Shown here: one piece after another, positions 1 to 6,421 of the stretch | Layout of the letters: each line of letters opens with the position of its first letter | Position numbering within the stretch: position 1 is the stretch's first letter | NCBI GenBank assembly: GCA_934162925.1 | Contig: CAKPJR010000007.1 | Span: 1-17,576 of the forward strand | Source of the DNA: an uncultured Clostridia bacterium | GTDB taxonomy: Bacteria > Bacillota > Clostridia > TANB77 > CAG-508 | Direction: 5' to 3' | Length of the DNA: 17,576 bases | Made by a program: the position numbers and the translations under genes | Notes under the pieces: model-generated | What the model saw: only the letters and a program-made list of their open reading frames with translations | Database searches by the model: none | Told to the model about the DNA's origin: nothing

Positions 1-342
1 ATATTTTTTTAGTAATTTTAGTTTTTCTTTGTCTATGTAATCTGGTCTTGTTGAAACCCTTATTGACTGAATTTGCTTTGTTTTTACAAATTCATATGCA
101 GCTTCTAAAAGTTCTTTTTGCTTATTTTCTTCTACCCCAGTAAAACTGCCTCCAAAAAAAGCTACTTCTTTATGAAGGCTTTCATCCTTAAAACTTTTTA
201 GATATTCTTCTATTGTCCTTTTTACATCTTCACCTGTCACTTGTTTAGTTTGTCCACTTATGCTTTTTTGATTACAAAAAGTACAATCATTTGGGCATCC
301 TAAATGTGGTACAAATATTGGTATTATATATTGTTCACTCAT
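1..342 (-). CDS. Radical SAM protein, Elp3/MiaB/NifB-like (N-terminal part only)
   Basis: The first 114 codons of a gene that leaves the window at position 1. The start at 342 follows AGGAGG at a good distance. Near the N-terminus the cluster GCPNDCTFCNQ has the CxxxCxxC arrangement that binds the radical SAM [4Fe-4S] cluster. It is followed by a glycine-rich FFGGSFTG segment and by RVSTRPDYID, a motif of the Elp3-like radical SAM core that contacts SAM. The order rnc then a radical SAM gene is familiar in Clostridia. The gene starts about 40 bp after rnc with no terminator visible between them, so it is probably co-transcribed. The C-terminal domain that would decide the substrate is outside the window, so the exact reaction cannot be given. 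No in-frame CGG is present. Confidence 0.85.
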   Translation of the reverse strand, partial: MSEQYIIPIFVPHLGCPNDCTFCNQKSISGQTKQVTGEDVKRTIEEYLKSFKDESLHKEVAFFGGSFTGVEENKQKELLEAAYEFVKTKQIQSIRVSTRPDYIDKEKLKLLKKY

Positions 343-382
343 TTTTTCCTCCTACATTATAATAATCTCACCTTAAAAATTT

Positions 383-1057
383 CTATATTTCTTTAGTCAA
401 TGCATTGTGTGCAGCATCCATTTCTGCACCTTTTTTAGTAGTCCCTTGTCCTATTGCCAAGGGTTTTCCATCGCATTTAACTTCTACAACAAAAACCTTA
501 TTATGGTCTGGACCTTTTTCTTCAATTACTATATATTCAATTTTAACATTTCCATGTACTTGTAGCTTTTCTTGTAATACAGTTTTATAATCCTTTTGTC
601 CCACATGTTTGCTTGCTATTTCTATTGCTTCTTTTAAGTTATTAATAATAAATTCTCTTGCTTTTTCCAAGTCAGAATCTAAATAAATAGCAGCAATTAC
701 AGCTTCTACACTGTCTGCTAATATCGCAGGTTTTTTATTTCCATTGCAAGATATCTCGCTTTTACCTAAATACAAGAAATCACTAAAATTATGCTTAATT
801 GCAATTTTATATAAGCTCTCTTCACATACTACAGTTGCTCTAACTTTAGTCATTTCTCCCTCTTTTAATTTTTTGTAATTTTTAAATAGATAATCACTAG
901 TTACAAACTCTAGTATACTATCTCCTAAAAATTCTAATTTCTCATTACTTTCTATTTTTTTATCATGTGCATATGATGTATGTGTTAATGCAGTTTTTAT
1001 TAATTCTTTGTTCTTAAAATTATATCCTATATTTTTTTCTAATTTTTGTATTTCCAT
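383..1057 (-). CDS. rnc: Ribonuclease III
   Basis: Double-strand-specific endoribonuclease that processes rRNA precursors and structured mRNAs. The 224-residue product has the usual family size. Residues 38-50 carry the signature NEKLEFLGDSILE, whose Glu and Asp bind catalytic magnesium. The last 70 or so residues form a double-stranded-RNA-binding domain (DYKTVLQEKLQ at its start, KKGAEMDAAHNAL at its end). I chose the start at 1057 because AGGAGG lies just upstream. The open frame extends to an ATG at 1108, but that extension is translated repeat DNA (see the element at 1073-1127). It follows murG closely, as the last dcw-linked gene before the radical SAM gene. No in-frame CGG and no frameshift. 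Confidence 0.97.
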   Translation of the reverse strand: MEIQKLEKNIGYNFKNKELIKTALTHTSYAHDKKIESNEKLEFLGDSILEFVTSDYLFKNYKKLKEGEMTKVRATVVCEESLYKIAIKHNFSDFLYLGKSEISCNGNKKPAILADSVEAVIAAIYLDSDLEKAREFIINNLKEAIEIASKHVGQKDYKTVLQEKLQVHGNVKIEYIVIEEKGPDHNKVFVVEVKCDGKPLAIGQGTTKKGAEMDAAHNALTKEI

Positions 1058-1072
1058 AGCTTGTCCTCCTTG

Positions 1073-1127
1073 CAAATTGTAATTTAAACAAAAGGGGTCT
1101 GTCCCCATTCGTTCAAATTACAATTTA
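1073..1127. repeat. Small REP/MITE-like element between murG and rnc
   Basis: A 55-bp segment bounded by AAATTGTAATTT on the left and its inverted copy AAATTACAATTT on the right. The interior carries the palindrome GGGGTCTGTCCCC. Positions 1081-1114 match 8444-8477 with one mismatch over 34 bases, so this is a dispersed repeat. Its right end supplies the TAA stop codon of murG (1125-1127), and its left end abuts the ribosome binding site of rnc. Confidence 0.75.
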
Positions 1128-2240
1128 TTTAATAACCTTTTCTATTTCTTCATATATTTTATCTTCTACATTGCTTATAGAAATTTTTTTTGCATTTTGT
1201 CCCATTTTTTCAAGCTTGTTTTTATCTTCTAGCATCTCTCTTATTGTATTAGATAAGCTTTCTGCATTTAAATCTTTATCTAATATTATTTTTGCTGCTC
1301 CAACTTTTTCCAATACCCTAGCATTATACTCTTGGTGGTTTTCTGTTGCAAATGGGAATGGTATAAATATTGCTGGTTTTCCTATTTTTGCTATTTCTGT
1401 TATTGTCATTGCTCCGCTTCTAGAAACTATTATATCTGCAATATTCATTACTTCTTCCATATTATAAATATATGGAATTATTTTCACATTTTCTAGCTTA
1501 TTAATATCTATATTTTTTTCTTCTAGCTCTTTTTTGATTAAATCATATTGTTTAGGCCCTGATGCCCATATTATTTGGTAACTATTATTCAATTTATTCA
1601 AAATTATTTCTGTTAATGTTGTATTAATAGTTTTAGCTCCTTGGCTACCTCCAAAAACTAAGACAATTGGTAAATTGTTATTTAATCCCATTTCTTTTTT
1701 CATTATATCTTTTTCTGCTTGTGACATAACTATTCCTTTTATCTTAGTCGGCGTTCCAGTTGTTACTATTTTTTTTGCATTTGGCAACCTTTTTTTTGCA
1801 TCGTCAAATCCTACTAATACTGTATCAACTTTCTTTGATAACAATTTTACTGCTACTCCTGGGAAAGCATTGCTTTCATGCAAAATAGTTGGTATTTTGT
1901 ATTTATTTGCAGCCAGTAATACAGGCCCGCAAATAAATCCACCAGTTCCAATTACTATATCTGGTCCAAAATTTTTTACTATCTTTTTTGCTTCTCCAAA
2001 TCCCTTTAAAGTTTTAAACATATTTTTTATATTACTTATGCTTATTTTTCTGTTTATTCCATATGCATCAATAGTTTTTAATTTATATCCTGCTCTTGGA
2101 ACTAAATCATTTTCTAGTCCTCTTGTAGTTCCTATAAACATTATTTCTGCGTTTTTATTTTCTTTTTTTATTTTATTTGCAATCGCAATTCCTGGATTAA
2201 TATGCCCTCCCGTTTGCGCCGCTGCAATAATTACTTTCAT
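1125..2240 (-). CDS. murG: UDP-GlcNAc:lipid I GlcNAc transferase MurG
   Basis: Transfers GlcNAc from UDP-GlcNAc to lipid I to make lipid II on the inner face of the membrane. The 371-residue GT-B glycosyltransferase shows the N-terminal glycine-rich loop TGGHINPG (residues 10-17), the acceptor-side stretch GTGGFICGPVLLA near residue 100, FGGSQGAKTIN at the start of the C-terminal UDP-binding domain, and SRSGAMTITEIAKIGKPAIF with PFATENHQEYNA near the end. GGAGG sits a few bases before the ATG at 2240. One peculiarity is Gln9 in AAAQTGGH, where the family usually has Gly (GTGGH). The four CGG trinucleotides in this gene are all out of frame and the frame is intact. It lies downstream of ftsW across a 300-bp repeat element. 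Confidence 0.96.
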   Translation of the reverse strand: MKVIIAAAQTGGHINPGIAIANKIKKENKNAEIMFIGTTRGLENDLVPRAGYKLKTIDAYGINRKISISNIKNMFKTLKGFGEAKKIVKNFGPDIVIGTGGFICGPVLLAANKYKIPTILHESNAFPGVAVKLLSKKVDTVLVGFDDAKKRLPNAKKIVTTGTPTKIKGIVMSQAEKDIMKKEMGLNNNLPIVLVFGGSQGAKTINTTLTEIILNKLNNSYQIIWASGPKQYDLIKKELEEKNIDINKLENVKIIPYIYNMEEVMNIADIIVSRSGAMTITEIAKIGKPAIFIPFPFATENHQEYNARVLEKVGAAKIILDKDLNAESLSNTIREMLEDKNKLEKMGQNAKKISISNVEDKIYEEIEKVIK

Positions 2241-2271
2241 TTTATTTCCTCCGTAAATTGGAATTTGTGTG

Positions 2272-2336
2272 AGGGGGAATTCTAAGGACTGTCCCTCAAA
2301 ATCACCAATCCTGGGGATTTTGGGGACTGTCCTGAA
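2272..2336. repeat. GGGGACTGTCC-type palindromic repeat
   Basis: Contains GGACTGTCCC (2286-2295) and GGGGACTGTCC (2322-2332), with the inverted arms CCTCAAAATC and GATTTTGGGG forming a hairpin around 2294-2325. It is related in core sequence to the GGGGTCTGTCCCC elements at 1073-1127 and 8413-8478. Confidence 0.55.
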
Positions 2337-2379
2337 TTCACCCGAAATGATTTGTTGAAATTATTTAATATCAATTTTT

Positions 2380-2405
2380 CGGGCAGACACAGGGCCTGCC
2401 CCTAC
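2380..2405. repeat. CCCCTAC-ended hairpin repeat, unit 1
   Basis: The arms GGGCAG and CTGCCC form a short GC-rich hairpin that ends in CCCCTAC. It is similar in design to the units at 2434-2460 and 2483-2507, a class of short intergenic repeats common in Firmicutes. Confidence 0.5.
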
Positions 2406-2433
2406 ATTTATAACAACTTTCATGGTGCATTTA

Positions 2434-2460
2434 GGGTCGCCGAGGGTGGCAACCCCTACG
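2434..2460. repeat. CCCCTACG-ended repeat, unit 2
   Basis: A GC-rich unit starting GGGTCGCC and ending AACCCCTACG. It shares the CCCCTACG terminus with its neighbours; GGGT at its start can pair with ACCC near its end, so the hairpin is weaker than in units 1 and 3. Confidence 0.45.
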
Positions 2461-2482
2461 GTTTTTTATAATAAATTGTTTT

Positions 2483-2507
2483 CGGGCGTATGCAATACGC
2501 CCCTACG
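2483..2507. repeat. CCCCTACG-ended hairpin repeat, unit 3
   Basis: CGGGCGTAT and ATACGCCC pair around a short loop, followed by CCTACG. Its GGGCG...CGCCC pattern resembles the palindrome at 4759-4777 between murE and mraY. Confidence 0.5.
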
Positions 2508-2559
2508 AATCCAACTTCGCACTTCACACATCTATTTTACAAATTACAATTTATTATTT

Positions 2560-3714
2560 TTATATCTTCTGGCTTTGTCTTGATATATTCAATAATACCC
2601 CTACTGCACATAGTAAAATTATAAGTGAGGTTCCTCCATAACTAAAGAATGGAAGTGCCATTCCTGTTACTGGTATTGATGACGTTACAACAGCAATATT
2701 TATAATTGCCTGTAATCCTATTAAAGATGTAAATCCTGTTGCAAGTAAGCTTCCAAACATGTCTGGTGCTTTCATTGCAATTATTATTCCCCTCCAAATA
2801 AATACCGCAAATAATAATATTACTGCTACACATCCTATAAATCCTAATTCTTCCGCAAGTACTGCAAATATAAAATCGTTATGTGGTTCAGATATATACA
2901 AATATTTTTGTTTACTATCTCCGAAGTCCAACTCCAAATAATCCGCCAGACCCTATAGCATATAAACTCTGAATAATTTGCCACCCTTCATCTTGTGCAT
3001 ATGCCCATGGATTTAAAAATGAAGTTATTCTTGTTAGTCTATATGAACCTATATTAAAAAACTTAGCAAGTATATACATTAAACCTATTCCTGCTCCTGC
3101 TCCCACTGCTCCAAATGATACAAAGTGTGCAACTCTACTTCCTGCTACTATCATCATTACAGATATAACTAAAATTATTATAACTGAAGCACTAAAATGC
3201 GATTGCACACCTAATAATACCAAAATTGCAGGAGATAATATCAAAAATGGTTTTATAAAGCCCTTCCATATATTTTTTAATTCATTTTTATGTTTTGTAA
3301 GGTATGCTGCAAAGAACACAATTAATCCTATCTTTGTAAGCTCAGATGGTTGAAAAGATGACACTATAGGTAAGTTTATCCATCTTCTTGCACCATTTAC
3401 AGTTCTACCGAAGTCCCGGTACTAGCACTAATAATAAAACAACTATGGCTCCTATATATGCAATTTTATAAAATTTAGAATATACCTTATAATCTATTTT
3501 AGAAAATATTAACATTGCTACAATTCCTATTGCTGCACTAAGTGCTTGTTTCAAAACATATGTATAACTGCTTCCTGTGGTTGCAAGTGCTGATGGTGAA
3601 CTAGCTGATAATACCATTGTAATTCCGAAGAGCCAATAATAATAAAACTGTTATAAATAATACAAAATCAAATGTGTTATTATTCTCGTTTGTACCTGAT
3701 TTTTTCTTAGCCAT
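2560..3714 (-). CDS. ftsW: FtsW/SpoVE SEDS glycosyltransferase, needs three +1 shifts
   Basis: Multi-pass membrane peptidoglycan polymerase that works with the transpeptidase encoded upstream (spoVD). The gene starts at the ATG at 3714 (MAKKKSGTNENNN). It reads in one frame only if one base is skipped at each of three CGG codons (3627, 3410 and 2923, first base on the coding strand). The span is 1155 nt, which is 384 codons including stop plus exactly three bases, giving 383 residues, normal for FtsW. The joined protein shows MVLSASS, VPGLGRTVNGARRWI, FQPSELTKIG, GGLFGVGLGDS, EELGFIG and PFFSYGGTS, all typical SEDS motifs that cross the break points smoothly. Glycines 30, 102 and 264 are the residues decoded just after each shift. 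Without the shifts, translation stops within zero to seven codons after CGG. A conventional pipeline would call this a pseudogene. Confidence 0.9.
2921..2923 (-). other. CGG +1 frameshift site 3 of ftsW (CTT CGG A)
   Basis: Coding strand reads GGA CTT CGG AGA TAG in the incoming frame. Dropping the C gives CTT GGA GAT AGT, Leu-Gly-Asp-Ser, the conserved VGLGDS region of FtsW with Gly264. The zero-frame stop TAG is two codons after the site. Confidence 0.85.
3408..3410 (-). other. CGG +1 frameshift site 2 of ftsW (CTT CGG T)
   Basis: Coding strand reads CCG GGA CTT CGG TAG in the incoming frame, so a stop codon directly follows CGG. Dropping the C gives PGLGRTVNGARRW, a textbook FtsW segment with Gly102. 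This is the only site where the next codon after the shift is GGT. Confidence 0.85.
3625..3627 (-). other. CGG +1 frameshift site 1 of ftsW (CTT CGG A)
   Basis: GCT CTT CGG AAT in the incoming frame becomes GCT CTT GGA ATT when C is skipped, giving LLALGITMVLSASS across the first membrane segment (Gly30). The local sequence GCTCTTCGGAATT is identical to site 1 of mraY. Confidence 0.85.
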
Positions 3715-3739
3715 AATACCATTCTCCTAACTATATAAG

Positions 3740-4722
3740 TTATATAGCAAATAGTGCAATTATACAAAGTAATAAGGTTATCACACTAAATACTGATACT
3801 ACTTTATTTTCTCTCCAGCCAGATAATTCAAAGTGATGATGTAAAGGTGCCATCTTTAATAATCTCTTTCCTCCAGTTTTCTTAAAATATGCTACTTGTA
3901 ATACAACTGACAAGGTTTCTAATACAGGTATTGCTGCAATTATCAACAGTATTAATGGCATTTTTAGATATAAGGCTATTGCAGATATTACTCCGGCCAA
4001 GTAATAGTGAACCTGTATCTCCCATAAATACTTTTGCAGTATTTAAATTAAATATTAAGAATCCTAAACATGCACCTATTATTATGCTCCCAAAAACTAC
4101 AATTTCTTTTACATCTAGTATAATTGCAATAACAGTTAAACATGTAGTTATTATTGCAGAAACACTAGTACTTAGTCCATCTATTCCGTCTGTCAAATTA
4201 ACTGCATTAGTAGTTCCTAACATAACAAATATGACAAATGGTATATATAAACTCATTGGTAATACAACATAATTTTTAGCAAAAGGTATAAATGTTTCCG
4301 TACCCAAATGTATGCCCTTTGTTAAATACAATGTATATACTACAGAAATTATTAAAAGACCTAACATTTTATATGCTGGTTTTAGGCCCTTTGTATTTCT
4401 TAATACTAATTTTTTAAAGTCATCTACAAATCCTATTAGTCCAAAACCAATAGTAATAAATAATAAGGGTAGTATATTTCTAGCCACCTCTGGTTCTCTT
4501 TCAGCATAGTATATATAGCCTCCTATTGTACCTATAATAATTCCGAAGAGCAATTATTATTCCGCCCATTGTTGGTGTTCCTTGTTTTTTAAAGTGTGTT
4601 TGTGGCCCATCATCTCTTTCTATTTGCCCGACTTTAAGTTTTTTTAAAACTGGTATTATAAATATTGATATAATTACTGTTGCTACAAATGATACAAATA
4701 ATATTCTTGTTTGGAAGTACAA
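3740..4722 (-). CDS. mraY: Phospho-MurNAc-pentapeptide transferase MraY, needs two +1 shifts
   Basis: Integral membrane enzyme that links UDP-MurNAc-pentapeptide to undecaprenyl phosphate to make lipid I. The span is 983 nt, which is 327 codons including stop plus two bases, giving 326 residues, normal for MraY. One base must be skipped at CGG 4545 and at CGG 3995. The joined product shows TPTMGG, FVDDFKK (the DD motif), NAVNLTDGIDGL, VFMGDTGSLLLGG and APLHHHFE, the diagnostic motifs. The second shift restores Gly243 of the invariant GDTGSxxLGG. The start is TTG at 4722, with a GGGGG ribosome binding site about nine bases upstream; no ATG fits better. Normally murF precedes and murD follows this gene; both are absent here. 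Conventional calling would give two fragments. Confidence 0.9.
3993..3995 (-). other. CGG +1 frameshift site 2 of mraY (GGC CGG A)
   Basis: TTA CTT GGC CGG AGT in the incoming frame becomes CTT GGC GGA GTA when one C is skipped, restoring GDTGSLLLGGVISAIAL (Gly243). This is one of only two sites whose preceding codon is not Leu. Confidence 0.85.
4543..4545 (-). other. CGG +1 frameshift site 1 of mraY (CTT CGG A)
   Basis: ATT GCT CTT CGG AAT becomes ATT GCT CTT GGA ATT ATT when C is skipped, giving TMGGIIIALGIIIGTIGG with Gly60. The zero frame stops after a short unrelated tail. Confidence 0.85.
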
Positions 4723-4758
4723 AATTATTTCCCCCTTCTAAGACTCTTCATTATTCTT

Positions 4759-4777
4759 GGGCGCACATTGTGCGCCC
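4759..4777. repeat. GC-rich palindrome between murE and mraY
   Basis: GGGCGCACATTGTGCGCCC is a perfect palindrome around one central base in an otherwise AT-rich 93-bp gap. In the direction of transcription no T-tract follows it, so it is not a standard terminator. It resembles the GGGCG...CGCCC repeat at 2483-2507 and may be a REP-like unit or an mRNA-stabilising hairpin. Confidence 0.5.
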
Positions 4778-4815
4778 TTTACATTTTTATTTACACTATC
4801 ATAAATGGAAGTAGT

Positions 4816-6279
4816 TTATTTCATTAATTTCTTAATTATTTCTCTTTCATCAAATGGGTATTTCTTTCCATTTATCTCTTGATATGTTTCATGTCCTTTT
4901 CCAGCCAAAACTATTATATCATTTTTATTTGCCATATTTATTGCATACTTTATTGCTTCTATTCTATCAACAATTGTTACATATTTACCTTTTGTCTTTT
5001 TCATTCCAACTTCTATTTCTTTAACTATTTCAGCTGGCTCCTCTGTTCTTGGATTATCTGATGTTATAATTGTAAAATCTGCAACATTTCCAGATATTTC
5101 TCCCATTTGTGGTCTTTTTCCTGGATCTCTATCTCCTCCGCATCCAAATACAGATATTACTCTGCCTCTAGTATAACTCTTTACTGCAGATAATATATTT
5201 TGTAGACTTTCTGGTGAATGTGCATAATCAATCATAATTGTAAGCTCTTTTTTATTATCTACAAGCTCACTTCTTCCTGGAACTCTTACTTCCAATAAAG
5301 CTTCTTTTATCTTTTCAGCATCTATTCCAAAAACTCCTGCAACACTAATTGCTGCTAATGAATTATATACACTAAACCTTCCTGGTATTCCTGTTTTTAC
5401 TCTTTCATTTCTTTGTCCTATTTTTACTTTAAAATCCACACTAGCATTTGTTACTGTTATATCTTTTGCTAGTAAATCTGCACTATTATCTATTCCATAT
5501 GTTTTAATATCACAATTTGTAGCTAATTTTTTTACTTTTGCCACTTGATAATCGTCTATATTGATAAAACCTTTTTTACACATGTCAAAAAGCTTTAATT
5601 TAGAATTAAAATAGTCTTGCATATCTGGATGTTCTTTTTCACTAATATGATCTTCTGAAAAGTTTGTAAATACTCCTATATTAAAATCACATCCATCTAC
5701 TCTATGTAATTTTAAACTTTGTGAAGAAACTTCCATAACTACTGTTTCCACTTTTTCTTTTACCATTTCTGCAAACAATTCTTGAAGTTCTAGACTTTCT
5801 GGTGTAGTACGAGAACTTTCCCCTAAATTTTTGTCACCTATATAATTGGCAACTGTTCCTATTAGTCCTACTTTTTGACCACTTTTTTCTAGAATAGATT
5901 TTATCATAAATGTTGTAGTAGTCTTTCCTTTTGTTCCAGTTATTCCTATTAAGTTAAATTTTTTAGATGGATTATCGTAGAAATTGCATGCCATTTTAGC
6001 AAGTGCTTCTCTTGTATTTGGAGCTACAACAAGTGTTATATTTTCTGGTAATCCACTTTGTTTAATCGAGCTTATATCTTCTACCACTATTGCTTTTGCT
6101 CCGTTCTCTATTGCCTGGTGTATATAATTGTGTCCATCTACATCATAGCCCTTTACTGCAACAAATACATATCCTTCCTTTACTTTTCTTGAGTCATGTG
6201 CGACTCCCATAATTTCCATATCAAGGTTTCCTTTTGCTTTTAGCCCTTCTATCCCACTTAATACAGATTTTAAATTCAT
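4816..6279 (-). CDS. murE: UDP-MurNAc-tripeptide synthetase (meso-DAP adding) MurE
   Basis: Cytoplasmic ATP-dependent Mur ligase that adds the third amino acid of the peptidoglycan stem peptide. The 487 residues match the family. GITGTKGKTTTTFM near residue 115 is the ATP-binding loop, SSRTTPESLELQ and EVSSQSLKLHRVDG belong to the central domain, and SDNPRTEEP near residue 407 contains DNPR, the signature of meso-diaminopimelate selection. The carbamylated-lysine region is near FTNFSEDHI. The start at 6279 follows AAGGAGAAG. Its frame is intact although it contains two CGG trinucleotides, both out of frame. Its position between spoVD and mraY is the normal dcw order except that murF is missing downstream. 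Confidence 0.96.
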   Translation of the reverse strand: MNLKSVLSGIEGLKAKGNLDMEIMGVAHDSRKVKEGYVFVAVKGYDVDGHNYIHQAIENGAKAIVVEDISSIKQSGLPENITLVVAPNTREALAKMACNFYDNPSKKFNLIGITGTKGKTTTTFMIKSILEKSGQKVGLIGTVANYIGDKNLGESSRTTPESLELQELFAEMVKEKVETVVMEVSSQSLKLHRVDGCDFNIGVFTNFSEDHISEKEHPDMQDYFNSKLKLFDMCKKGFINIDDYQVAKVKKLATNCDIKTYGIDNSADLLAKDITVTNASVDFKVKIGQRNERVKTGIPGRFSVYNSLAAISVAGVFGIDAEKIKEALLEVRVPGRSELVDNKKELTIMIDYAHSPESLQNILSAVKSYTRGRVISVFGCGGDRDPGKRPQMGEISGNVADFTIITSDNPRTEEPAEIVKEIEVGMKKTKGKYVTIVDRIEAIKYAINMANKNDIIVLAGKGHETYQEINGKKYPFDEREIIKKLMK

Positions 6280-6354
6280 TTTAATCTTCTCCTTTTTTGT
6301 ATAACAAGTTAAATTGATAAAATTATTTATCCATTTTTTTATTTATACACATGT

Positions 6355-6383
6355 ATTATATAATTTTTTTTTCATTTTGTATA
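6355..6383 (-). promoter_or_regulatory. Possible promoter for murE
   Basis: TATACA (6383-6378) and TATAAT (6360-6355) on the minus strand are separated by 17 bases, within the 142-bp gap between spoVD and murE. The -10 box is perfect and the -35 box is weak (four of six). AT-rich sequence makes chance matches easy. Confidence 0.45.
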
Positions 6384-6405
6384 GTAAAATTAGATATTTA
6401 ATTAA

Positions 6406-6420
6406 ACAAATTACAATTTA
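6406..6420. repeat. Solo copy of the inverted-end motif after spoVD
   Basis: ACAAATTACAATTTA is identical to the right end (2539-2553) of the 300-bp element and also present at the end of murG. Here it stands alone just after the spoVD stop codon. It could be the remnant of an excised element or an independent 3' signal, since the same 15-mer follows murG, ftsW and spoVD. Confidence 0.5.
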
Positions 6421-6421
6421 T

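Larger units (their letters stand above)
2254..2553. repeat. Composite 300-bp intergenic element with inverted ends (ftsW/murG gap)
   Basis: This fills nearly the whole gap between ftsW and murG and has no supportable gene. The ends are TAAATTGGAATTTGT (2254-2268) and ACAAATTACAATTTA (2539-2553), inverted copies matching at 14 of 15 bases. Inside are a GGACTGTCC-type palindromic unit and three short GC-rich hairpin units, each with CCCCTAC at its right side. Its base composition is much richer in G+C than the flanking genes. It looks like a MITE-like unit into which, or from which, smaller REP units were assembled. Confidence 0.65.

Noticed and set aside
1058..1108. Extended N-terminus of RNase III starting at ATG 1108 (MGTDPFCLN...)
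   Set aside because: The extension is translated REP-like repeat DNA, and a good AGGAGG precedes the internal ATG at 1057 that gives the canonical protein.
2560..3714. ftsW (and mraY, spoVD, rsmH) as pseudogenes broken by random mutations
   Set aside because: All eight breaks are the same type (one extra C before a conserved GGN codon), no other indels or internal stops are seen, all motifs are intact, and the genes are essential in this pathway.
4759..4777. GC-rich palindrome as terminator of murE
   Set aside because: No T-run follows on the transcribed strand, and mraY lies just downstream in the same operon.
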